Shown: positions 17,823-25,986 of the stretch, piece after piece | How the letters are laid out: each line of letters opens with the position of its first letter | Numbering within the stretch: the first letter of the stretch is position 1 | From: Actinomadura nitritigenes | Lineage (GTDB): Bacteria; Actinomycetota; Actinomycetes; Streptosporangiales; Streptosporangiaceae | Reading direction: 5' to 3' | Assembly: GCF_017573545.1 (NCBI RefSeq) | Contig: NZ_JAGEOK010000030.1 | Span: 62,001-126,000 of the forward strand | Length of the DNA: 64,000 nucleotides | Position numbers and translations under genes: made by a program | The notes under the pieces: generated by a model | Seen by the model: only the letters and a program-made list of their open reading frames with translations | What the model was told of the DNA's origin: nothing | The model's database searches: none

Positions 17823-18512
17823 ATGCACCTGCACCACACCGACCCGGTCATCAGCGACATCATCCCTCCCGCCGCGTCCCGCTCCGACGGCCGTCCACGC
17901 CCCCTGCGCATCGGCCTGGGCGGTCCGGTGGGCTCCGGCAAGACCGCCACCGTCGCCGCCCTGTGCAGGCGACTGCGCGACACCCTGTCCATCGCGGTGG
18001 TGACCAACGACATCTACACCCGCGAAGACGCCGAAGCCCTGCTGCGCCAGGCAGTGCTGCCCCCCGAACGGATCACGGCCGTGGAGACCGGCGCCTGCCC
18101 GCACACCGCCATCCGCGACGACATCTCCGCCAACCTCGAAGCCGTCGAAGACCTGCAGGAACGAATCGGCTCCCTCGACCTCATCCTGATCGAATCCGGC
18201 GGCGACAACCTCACCGCCACCTTCTCCAAGGGCCTGGTCGACCACCAGATCTTCCTCATCGACGTCGCGGGCGGCGACGACATCCCCCGCAAGGGCGGCC
18301 CCGGCGTCACCACCGCCGACCTCCTCGTCATCAACAAGACCGACCTCGCTCCACATGTCGGCGCCGATCTCGACGCCATGGAACGCGACGCCGAGTCCGC
18401 CCGCGGCTCCCTGCCCGTCGTCCTCACCAGCGTCAGAGCCGACCACGGCATCGACCCCATCGCGGACTGGGTCTGCCGCCGCCTCGCCGAGCAGGCCACG
18501 GCCCGAGCATGA
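17823..18512 (+). CDS. ureG: Urease accessory GTPase UreG
   Basis: 229 residues. P-loop GGPVGSGKT at 33-41, the conserved VTNDIYTREDAE, the nickel-binding CPH motif in VETGACPHTAIRDD, LILIESGGDNL, VAGGDDIPRKGGPG and the G4 motif NKTD. It binds GTP and nickel to load UreC. The short N-terminal histidine stretch (MHLHHTD) is a modest metal-binding tail, perhaps compensating for the missing UreE. The stop overlaps ureD (ATGA). Confidence 0.96.
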   Translation: MHLHHTDPVISDIIPPAASRSDGRPRPLRIGLGGPVGSGKTATVAALCRRLRDTLSIAVVTNDIYTREDAEALLRQAVLPPERITAVETGACPHTAIRDDISANLEAVEDLQERIGSLDLILIESGGDNLTATFSKGLVDHQIFLIDVAGGDDIPRKGGPGVTTADLLVINKTDLAPHVGADLDAMERDAESARGSLPVVLTSVRADHGIDPIADWVCRRLAEQATARA

Positions 18513-19339
18513 CCGCGGCGCCGCCCCTGCACCGCGCGCCCCACGCTGTCGGTGGCGCGCGCACTCCCTTCAGGTTGCACGCCACCGCCCGCATCAGAGC
18601 CGAGGCCACGGACGGAGTCACCGATCTGCCACTGCTCCACGGCGACGGCCCATTCGTGCTCCGCCGGCTCCGCCCGCGCGGTTCCCAGGCGCGTATCTGC
18701 ACCCTGAACACCATGAGCGCCCCGCACAACGGCGACCGCCTGCGCATCGAGGCCGTCGTCGGGCCGGGCGCCGACCTGCACGTCATCTCCGCCGCCGCCA
18801 CGGTCGCACTGCCCGGGTCCGCGCCCGAACACGCCACCCACGACGTGACCCTGCGTGTGGCGGACTCCGCACGACTGCACTGGCTGCCCGAGCCCGTCAT
18901 CTCCGCCGCCGGAAGCGACCTGCGCCAGCGCATCCGCATCGACCTCGCCGGCACCGCCCGGCTCGTCCTGAGCGAGCAGCAGATCCTCGGCCGCGCACAC
19001 GAGCCGACAGGACGGTTGGCCAGCCGCATCACCGTCCGCCTCGGTGAACGGACCCTGCTGGACCAGCACAGCACTTACGGCCCCGGCGTCCCCGGCTGGG
19101 ACGGCCCGGCCGTCCTGGCCGGCAACCGTGCCGTCGGCCAACTCCTCATCGTCGACCCTTCATACCGGGACCATCCGCCCGACACGCGAATCCTCGACGA
19201 CGTCCCAGCGCCCGTCCGCGGCGTCATCACCCCGCTCGCCGGCCCGGGCGTCCTCCTCACCGCCGTGGCCCCGGACGCCGGGGACCTCCGCCGCTGTCTC
19301 GACGCCGCACTCCATCACCTCGGCTCCCGCACCCACTGA
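18509..19339 (+). CDS. ureD: Urease accessory protein UreD (UreH)
   Basis: 276 residues, divergent like all actinobacterial UreD: DLPLLHGDGPFVLRRLRP, HVISAAATVALPGS, LHWLPEPVISAAGSDL, and LLIVDPSYRD. It binds UreF and forms the nickel tunnel into UreC. Translationally coupled to ureG by a 4-bp overlap and last gene of the operon. No ureE follows. Confidence 0.88.
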   Translation: MTAAPPLHRAPHAVGGARTPFRLHATARIRAEATDGVTDLPLLHGDGPFVLRRLRPRGSQARICTLNTMSAPHNGDRLRIEAVVGPGADLHVISAAATVALPGSAPEHATHDVTLRVADSARLHWLPEPVISAAGSDLRQRIRIDLAGTARLVLSEQQILGRAHEPTGRLASRITVRLGERTLLDQHSTYGPGVPGWDGPAVLAGNRAVGQLLIVDPSYRDHPPDTRILDDVPAPVRGVITPLAGPGVLLTAVAPDAGDLRRCLDAALHHLGSRTH

Positions 19340-19786
19340 ACCGCCGAGCACGCGCCGAAGCGAACACTCGTCAATCGGGGCCGTTAGTCGCAAATACCAA
19401 TTTCGGTCGTCGGGGAATGGAGAAATTAGGGATCGCCGTTCCAAGTAGCTGCGCAGACCATCCTGGCGCCATGCGGGGATGCGATCACCGAGCCATAATT
19501 CCCCTCCAGCTCCTAGAACGGAGCAACCGACGGACCAGCTGTCCGCGTTGGGCCTGGTGCTCAACCGCCTCTCACCTACCCGGCTTCCGCGGCAGCCGCA
19601 GGACTGCCGGGATCGGCCGCTGCACTGCTGATCCTGCTACCCACCGGCGCGGCGGGCGTGGCGATGTCCGCTGCCGTGTGCGTGTTCGGCACTGGGCAGG
19701 TCGTCCTCAAGGCCGCGATTCCGCATCTCGCCTCCCGGTCGCCATCGCGGGTCGGGTTGGGTGCTGCCGTTGTTCGGCAGGGCGGT
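19340..19786. other. Intergenic stretch after urease, possible membrane-protein scrap
   Basis: The first ~150 bp are AT-richer and empty. At about 19570-19730 one plus frame reads SAAALLILLPTGAAGVAMSA, hydrophobic and without a start or stop context. It may be the tail of a decayed transporter. Nothing is supportable as a gene. Confidence 0.3.
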
Positions 19787-20670
19787 TCAGGGGGGCGGCT
19801 GCCGGACCGTCTCGACAAAGGCGCGTACCCGTGCCGTGCCGCCGTTGCGGGGCCAGATCAAGCCGTATTCGATGGGCGGCGCGTCGCTGACCGGGACGAA
19901 GACGATTCCGGGACGCCCATGGTAGCTCGCGGCGCGCAGCGCGACCGGCGACACTCCATGCCCGGTGGCCACGAGCGAGAGCACCTCGGCCCAGTAATCG
20001 GCGGTGGCGGCGCACTCGATGGGCCGTCCTTGCGGCGTGCGGCGCGGGTAGTGGTGATCGAGCCAGTACGGCGGAATGGCGCCCGAGATGGTGACGAGCG
20101 GTGCCTTGGCGAGGTCTTCGAGGCCGACCGTCCGGCGGCGGGCGAACGGGTGCCGGGCCGGGACCATGAGCCCGCGCGGCTCGGAGAAGATCACCGGACC
20201 GGTCGTCAGGTCGGGTTCGGTGATGGGGAGCTCGGTGAGCTGCAGGTCCAGATCGCCCGCCCGCAGCGGCCCCAACGGGTCGGTGAGCTGCACTTCCTGG
20301 ACGCGCACTACGCAGTCGGGGTACCGGCCGGTGAACACCTCGGCCGTCTGCAGGAGCAGGTCGCTCACCCATTGCGAGGAGAAGCCGACCCGCAGCGTCC
20401 CGGTGATGCCTTTGCCGACCGCCTTGGCCCGCGCCACCGCGTCCTGGATCTGCTGGTACGCCGGCGTCAGGTCGTCCCGCAGCCGCTCACCCGCCGGCGT
20501 CAGCGCTACATGGCGGCTGGTGCGCTCGAACAGCACGACGCCCAGGCGGCGCTCCAGCTTCTTGATGGTCTGGCTGACCCGGCCTGTGCCAGCCCGAGCC
20601 GCTCGGCGGTACGCCGGAAATGCTGCTCCTCGGCCAGCGTCAGGAACGTCTCGATCTCGTAGCGCTCCAT
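19787..20670 (-). pseudogene. LysR-family regulator broken by one frameshift in the HTH
   Basis: The N-terminus MERYEIETFLTLAEEQHFRR through ERLGLAQA is in one frame (from the ATG at 20670). The rest, beginning RVSQTIKKLERRLGVVLFER and continuing with an intact effector domain to the stop at 19787, is in the next. The break falls inside the recognition helix near 20585. Both halves are excellent LysR sequence. The gene is divergent from the deacetylase and most likely its regulator. One base would restore ~294 residues, so either a fresh mutation or a consensus error. Confidence 0.8.
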
Positions 20671-20757
20671 CGGCGTCCTGCATCGGTGAATCTGACGCAC
20701 CGATCGTAGAACAAGGCGTCACTGTTCCGGATATGCCGCTCAGCGGAAGGTTCTCCC

Positions 20758-21630
20758 ATGCAACTGGAGAACGCGCTCTTCGACTACAGCCCGATCACCG
20801 AACGCCCGCCGATCCGCTGGCCGGACGGCGCCCGGGTCGCCTTCTACATCGGGCTGAACGTCGAGCATTTCCTGATCGACCGCCCGTCCACCAGCATCTG
20901 GCCCGGCACCGCCGACCTGGTTCCCGACGCGCTCAACTACGGCTGGCGCGACTACGGGCCCCGCGTCGGCATCTGGCGCATCGCCGACATCCTCGACCGG
21001 CACCGCGTCCGCGCCAGCGTGCTGCTGAACTCCGACGTCGTCCACCACAACCCGCAGATCATCAAGGCCGGCCTGGAGCGGGACTGGGCCTGGCTCGCCC
21101 ACGGACAGACCAACTCGATCCTGCACGCCGCGACGGACCGGGATCAGGAACGCGCCGTCCTGGCCCGCGTCGTCGACACCATCGCCGACGCCACCGGGCG
21201 ACGACCGCGCGGCTGGATGGGCCCCGGGCTGACCGAGACGTTCCACACCCCCGGCCTGCTCGCCGAGCTCGGCCTCACCTACGTGCTGGACTGGACCAAC
21301 GACGACCAGCCCTACCCGCTCAACGTGCCCGGAATGCTCAGCCTCCCCTACACGGTCGAACTGAACGACCTCGGCCTGTTCTCCAAGGGCACCACCGGCC
21401 CGGAGTTCGTCCAGATCATCAAAGACCAGTACGAACAACTGCACGCCGACGCCGAAGACGGCGGCCGCGTCATGGCCCTCGCCCTCCACCCGTTCGTGAC
21501 CGGGCAGGCATTCCGCGCCAAATACCTGGACCAGGCCCTGGCCTACCTCGCCGCGCAACCCGACATCTGGCTCACCACCAGCGACCAGATCGCCGAACAC
21601 TACAGCCGCACCGTCCAGCAGCGAACCTGA
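20758..21630 (+). CDS. Polysaccharide deacetylase / PuuE-allantoinase-like carbohydrate esterase 4 fold
   Basis: 290 residues. Start RPPIRWPDGARVAFYIGLNVEHF with IWRIADILDRHRVRASVLLNSDVV, LAHGQTNS and the late HPFVTG match the NodB-type barrel of the PuuE/cyclic-imidase branch. The usual first acidic ligand region reads LNVEHF here, as in that branch. It likely hydrolyses a C-N bond in a purine or ureide-type or cyclic imide compound. Proximity to urease is suggestive for nitrogen scavenging but the genes are not in one operon. A divergent (frameshifted) LysR gene is the probable regulator. Confidence 0.75.
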   Translation: MQLENALFDYSPITERPPIRWPDGARVAFYIGLNVEHFLIDRPSTSIWPGTADLVPDALNYGWRDYGPRVGIWRIADILDRHRVRASVLLNSDVVHHNPQIIKAGLERDWAWLAHGQTNSILHAATDRDQERAVLARVVDTIADATGRRPRGWMGPGLTETFHTPGLLAELGLTYVLDWTNDDQPYPLNVPGMLSLPYTVELNDLGLFSKGTTGPEFVQIIKDQYEQLHADAEDGGRVMALALHPFVTGQAFRAKYLDQALAYLAAQPDIWLTTSDQIAEHYSRTVQQRT

Positions 21631-22321
21631 CCCGGTCCCACCGAACAGCCGTGGAACATCAACGCCACCGGCGCGGCGGCGATCAACACGAACCAGGTTC
21701 GCCAGGACGTATCCGCCGATCATCTTGGCGACCCGTTTCGGATCGACCGCCTCAGCGCTGGCGTTGAGGCGGCGAACCAGCCGTTCACCGCCTGCTTGGG
21801 CAAGCACCCCACATGGCTGGGCGTACCTTGCGCTGGCCATGTCCACTACCGCCGCCGTCCTGCACCAGGTGGGCGTCACCCCGATGCCCGCTGGTTAGGC
21901 CGCCGAGGTAATCGCCAAGGTTCGCGCGGAGTACCGGCTGCCACCTGCGTTCCAGCGGGCGGGCACCGGTGTCGGGGGACTGGTTCCCGCTGCTGGAGGA
22001 AGGCGGTGTCTCCGACGTCGGCTTCAGTGGCAACGGGCTGGTCGCGGTAGTTGCGGGCGGTGCGATGATCCGAAGAGCCGCCATCCGACATCGTGCATGC
22101 CCATACCGACCGGCTAGGCCACCGGCAAAGCCTCCCTATAGCCGGCTTCGGCTGCCCGGCCGGCGCGAGTCTGGTCTCAGCGTGAACCACGAGGACCCCC
22201 TAACCGAGATGTGCGTGTTGTGGTGACACACACCTCGGCAGGAGGTCCTCGTCCTTTTTCAGCTCATCAAGTCGCGCCGCGGCGGCCGCCGGGCCGCCGC
22301 CCTTGATGGGCGATTGCGGTA
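21631..22321. other. Non-coding or decayed stretch with a long hairpin
   Basis: No frame is convincing. The end holds a large nested hairpin (22189-22252) followed by a short T-run. A plus frame around 21830-21970 (VLHQVGVTPMPAG then stop then AAEVIAKVRAEYRLPPAFQ) may be gene debris. Confidence 0.35.
22189..22252. terminator. Nested hairpin with T-run, terminator or IS-end relic
   Basis: The outer stem ACGAGGACC pairs with GGTCCTCGT. The inner arms CCGAG..TGTG.GTG pair with CACACACCTCGG. CCTTTTTC follows on the plus strand. It sits between converging units (deacetylase + and the SapA-like gene -). Confidence 0.5.
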
Positions 22322-22774
22322 CTAGCCGCAGTGCACCTTCTTGGCCTCGCCCTGGTAGTAGGTCGAGCCCTTCCTCAGCGACCCCACGACCGTGATGCAG
22401 CGGCCCTTGGCCCAGATCCTCACCGGCCCGGCGTAGGACCGGTAGTTCTGCTTGAAGCCGTCGGTGACGGTCTTCTCCGGGGCGGAGTTCTTCTTGTCGT
22501 ACCTGGCGAGCAGCACGGTGATGTGCGAAGTGCCCGATCCCTTGGCGCGGACGATGGCGCAGTTCTTCCCGTTGCCGGCGTTGTAGTAGAGGTCGGCATA
22601 GCCGCCGACCTTCTTGCCGTGCTTGATCGGGATGTGGTTCGTGCCCTTGAGGTAGCGGTATCCGGCGCCGCAGGAGCCGGTCGCCGCGTTCGCCGGAGCG
22701 GCCACCATGGTGACTCCGGCACCGGCGATGCTCGCCGCCAGGATGGTGGTGGTGATCTTCCTCGTCAGCCGCAT
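22322..22774 (-). CDS. Secreted spore-associated-protein-A-like protein
   Basis: 150 residues. Sec signal peptide (MRLTRKITTTILAASIAGAG, cleavage near ANA-AT). The mature part is a small basic domain: CGAGYRYLKGT, GYADLYYNAGNGKNCAIVRA, SYAGPVRIWAKGRCITVVGSL, with four cysteines able to form two disulphides. The layout matches the spore-associated protein A family of streptomycetes, surface or spore-coat proteins of unknown activity. Monocistronic. Confidence 0.7.
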   Translation of the reverse strand: MRLTRKITTTILAASIAGAGVTMVAAPANAATGSCGAGYRYLKGTNHIPIKHGKKVGGYADLYYNAGNGKNCAIVRAKGSGTSHITVLLARYDKKNSAPEKTVTDGFKQNYRSYAGPVRIWAKGRCITVVGSLRKGSTYYQGEAKKVHCG

Positions 22775-23235
22775 CTCTATCCCCTCGTCATAGCCGGGCC
22801 GAAGCTCCGGCTCCCTCGTTCAGAACAGACAGTCCAGGGAGCGAAGCAGGGCGCAAGAATGAAGCCGCGCCGCGTCCTCGGCCCGATCCGTTTCGGGACC
22901 GCTGAGCCGGTACCGAGCCGGCGTGGCCGTCAGCAAGGACAGCGAGGCCAGCGGAGAACTGTGCGGGGAGGCCGGGAACGGTTTCTGATCCGTGACCGGG
23001 AGGGCAAAAGCCCCGATCTCTCTGACGCAGTTCCGGCAGATGCCAGCTTTGGAGCGGTGCTCACCGGTATCTGGGTGCCGAGGCAAGTGCGCGGCCACGA
23101 CGACGGGGCCGGTCGCCCTCTCGTGAGCCGCGTTGGGACGGAGGTCAGGGCGTCCACCACCCTGGGGAGGCTCCGGTGGGGCGCTCCGCGGCTCGGAGAG
23201 CACCCCACCGTCTTCGTCCCGTCGGATTCAGTGGC
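22775..23235. other. Intergenic, no supported gene
   Basis: Upstream region of the SapA-like gene and downstream of the secreted protein ending at 23236. Frames here have shadow-type composition. Confidence 0.4.
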
Positions 23236-24003
23236 CTACGAAGGGAGGGACGCGTACGACTTCGAGCCGAGGTAGCCCTGCAGCGAAGCGGAGTTGCTGC
23301 CGGACGCCGACGGCAGGCCGGAGCGCCAGTCGGCGATGCCGCCGAGGAGGCCGCAGCCGGACGTTGCGGGCACGGAGAACGTGGTGTCGTTGAACGTCGC
23401 GCCGATCGCGCTCGTGTAGAACTTCAGCGTGGACGGGTCGGCCAGCGCCTTCAGGTGGACGGGCTGGTCCTTCGTCCCGATGTAGCAGGTGTCGCCGAGC
23501 AGCGGGTTGATGACCTTGATGCGGATGTCCATCGCGGTGCTGTAGGTCCCGCTGGTCTGGCCGAGCTCGAGCCCGCCGACGTACTCGGTCTGGACCTTCA
23601 GGCTGAGGAACGGGATGTCCTCGGTGCCGGGGACGCCGAGCACGCCGCCGGGGACGGACATCGGCGCGGAGTCGAAGCTGCCGAAGAAGTTGCGGCGCAC
23701 GCCGGTGTCGGGGTCGGGGCCGTTCTGCAGCACGATCGTGATCGGTGAGGTGATCGGCTGCTCGATCTTGCCGATCTTGATCGTGCCGGCGGGGATCACC
23801 AGGACGCCGCAGGTCCACTGGCTGGGAGTGGCGCCGGCGGGCAGGGCCGGGCACTTGTCGTAGCTGATGGTCACGGGCGGGTCCTCGGCGGCGGAGGCGG
23901 GCGCGGCGGCACCGCCGAGGACGGCGAGGACGGCGGCCGCGCCGAGGGCGAGAACGGACAGGAGCCGGGCGGGCAGCGCGCGCAGGCAGGAGGGAGACTT
24001 CAC
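23236..24003 (-). CDS. Secreted protein of unknown function
   Basis: 255 residues from a GTG at 24003 preceded by GGAAAGG. Signal peptide VKSPSCLRALPARLLSVLAL with cleavage near ASA-AE. The mature domain is beta-rich and cysteine-poor: VTISYDKCPALPAGATP, GVLVIPAGTIKIGK, PITSPITIVLQNGPDP, LSLKVQTEYVGGLELGQ. This recurs in actinomycete exported proteins but I cannot name a function. A longer start at 24063 would place ~20 residues before the signal peptide, so the internal GTG is preferred. Confidence 0.65.
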   Translation of the reverse strand: MKSPSCLRALPARLLSVLALGAAAVLAVLGGAAAPASAAEDPPVTISYDKCPALPAGATPSQWTCGVLVIPAGTIKIGKIEQPITSPITIVLQNGPDPDTGVRRNFFGSFDSAPMSVPGGVLGVPGTEDIPFLSLKVQTEYVGGLELGQTSGTYSTAMDIRIKVINPLLGDTCYIGTKDQPVHLKALADPSTLKFYTSAIGATFNDTTFSVPATSGCGLLGGIADWRSGLPSASGSNSASLQGYLGSKSYASLPS

Positions 24004-24359
24004 AGGGGTGGGGCCTTTCCCGAAGAACGTCACACGGGACCGGAACAGGCGGGGATGTGACAACGATCGGTGGCAGGTTATTGCGCGACGTTTCCGCGAT
24101 CAAGGTTTTGGATCAAGGATCGCGATCATCGTCGGCGCGGTCACCCTGCGTTGATCAGGCCGTTCGTCCTGCTGAGTGACGTGCTGCCGGGAGCTGCGTC
24201 CACGTGAGTCAAGCAGCAGCGGAGGCGGTCGTGCTCGCTGTGGCCGAGACGAAGGGCAGCAGGGGGCGGGCCAGGCCCGTGTGTTGACCGTTTCATGAGG
24301 TTGACCGCGGAGCCGAACGGGGACTTCGACCTGAGGATTTTTCGTCAGGGGGTGGTGGG

Positions 24360-25158
24360 GTGCCGCGGGTCGATGGGCATCGTCCGGGCTGGCCTTGCTG
24401 GGCGGAGCTGGCCACGCCGGACCTGGGGGTGTCCCATCGTTTCTACTCCGAGCTGTTCGGCTGGGGCCGCTACACCGTCGTCGTACCTCATCGTGGAGAG
24501 ATCGATGTCTTCACCTGTGGCGAGGATGACGCCGAGGTCGCCGCGCTCCAGCAGCTCGCCGACCCCGCCCAGCCGGCGTCGTGGACGTGCTATTTCCGTA
24601 CGGACGACATGGCGCGCAGTGTCGAGGCGGTGCGGCGGGCCGGTGCTGATCGAACCCGTCGAGCATGGCAACCTCGGGCTTTCGGCCATGTTCGTCGACC
24701 CGGAGGGCGCCGACTTCTGCGTGGTCGACACCTACGACTTTCCCGGCGCCAGGGTGGTGGAGGAGTCTTCCTCGCCGGTGTGGATAGAACTGGCGGTCCA
24801 TGACCTCGCCGCGGAGCGAGGGTTCTATGGGGAGGTGTTCGGCTGGCGACCGGTGGACCGTGACTATGGCGCCCTGCCCTACACCGAGTTCAAGGTGGGT
24901 GACGAATCGGTGGCGGGGATGGTGGCCATGGACGAGTTGCGGGCGGCCGCAGAGCCGTCGCACTGGATGCCTTATGTCGAGGTCGCCGACTGCGACGCCG
25001 CTGCCGCCCGCGCGAGTGAGCTCGGCGCCAGGATCCAGGTCGGCCCGACCACGGTCGAACCGGGCCGCTACGCCGTCCTGGCTGATCCGACCGGCGCACG
25101 ACTGGGCATCATCACCCCCGATCCGGTGGTGCGGAGGAGTTTCCGCACGGCGCCGTAA
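24360..25158 (+). pseudogene. Two-domain VOC (glyoxalase/bleomycin-resistance fold) protein with frameshift
   Basis: The first domain is open from the GTG at 24360 (GWPCWAELATPDLGVSHRFYSELFGW, then ASWTCYFRTDDMARSVEAVRRAGA). The second is in a different frame (VLIEPVEHGNLGLSAMFVDP, VWIELAVHDLAAERGFYGEVFGW, HWMPYVEVADCDAAAARASELGA). The shift falls near 24645. Order and spacing equal those of intact tandem-VOC proteins of ~260 residues, so a small deletion or consensus error has split one gene. Confidence 0.75.
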
Positions 25159-25915
25159 CGATCGTCGCTTTGGCTCGGGCGCTCATCCTGGATCCCGGAC
25201 ATCTCATCAGCCACGCCGACGTCTTCTGGTCGGCCACTACCGACGTTCGGTGGCGGCAATTCCACGATGGCGCAGTGCCCGCTGGCGGTCGGTCAGGTCT
25301 GCCCGCACGGCGGGATCGCCCTGGCCAGGGCTCCGGTCGGCCCGCGCTGAATTCCGGCAGGTTCATATGTCCGGCGATAGCGAGCGTTTCCCGTCGGCCG
25401 GCATCCGCTACGTCACGTCACGTGCCGAAATGGCAGGCGACCCTGAACGCCCTCCAGGAACTGTCCGATATCGGTCCCGACGCGCCGGTCGGCTACGGCG
25501 GCGGAATATCGCCGCGGCGAGGCGGATCACCGTTCCGGTTCATTTCCTGCTTCCGTGGGACGGTGAGCACGCCGACCGCCATTCCGCTCTGAAGTATAAG
25601 GCGCCTTCGCCTCGGCGGAGAGGACGCCGCACGCCGACCCCGGCGACCACCGCAACGTCCGCTGGGGCGACATCGACAGCGCATTTCTGACCGGCATCCC
25701 GGTCAGACCGCCCCGTCAGCGGCGTGACTGGCAGGTATCGGCGCCGGTTCCGGGCCGGGCGCCTAGTCTGCCGGCGCATTCCTTCCGGCGCGACGCGCTC
25801 CAGTAAAACTCGAAAGCTTGATCATTTTTAACCTTTCCCAGGCGTGCGCGGGAGGCCGGCCATGCAAGCTGATCGTGATAATCAGCGTAGTTCTTATGGA
25901 GCGACAGGGGGAGAA
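25159..25915. other. Long intergenic stretch upstream of the repeat protein
   Basis: No frame with a ribosome site and sensible composition. GC falls towards 25800-25890 (ATCATTTTTAACC), which probably holds the promoter of the exported protein. Confidence 0.4.
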
Positions 25916-25986
25916 ATGGAAGTTTCGTACGGCGGCGGAATGGTCGGCCGCCTGGCCAGGGGCAGACCACGGCGCGCCATCGCGCT

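Noticed and set aside
17963..19339. 458-codon frame covering the ureG and ureD regions
   Set aside because: Only the part from the ATG at 18509 is UreD; the upstream part is the wrong frame of ureG.
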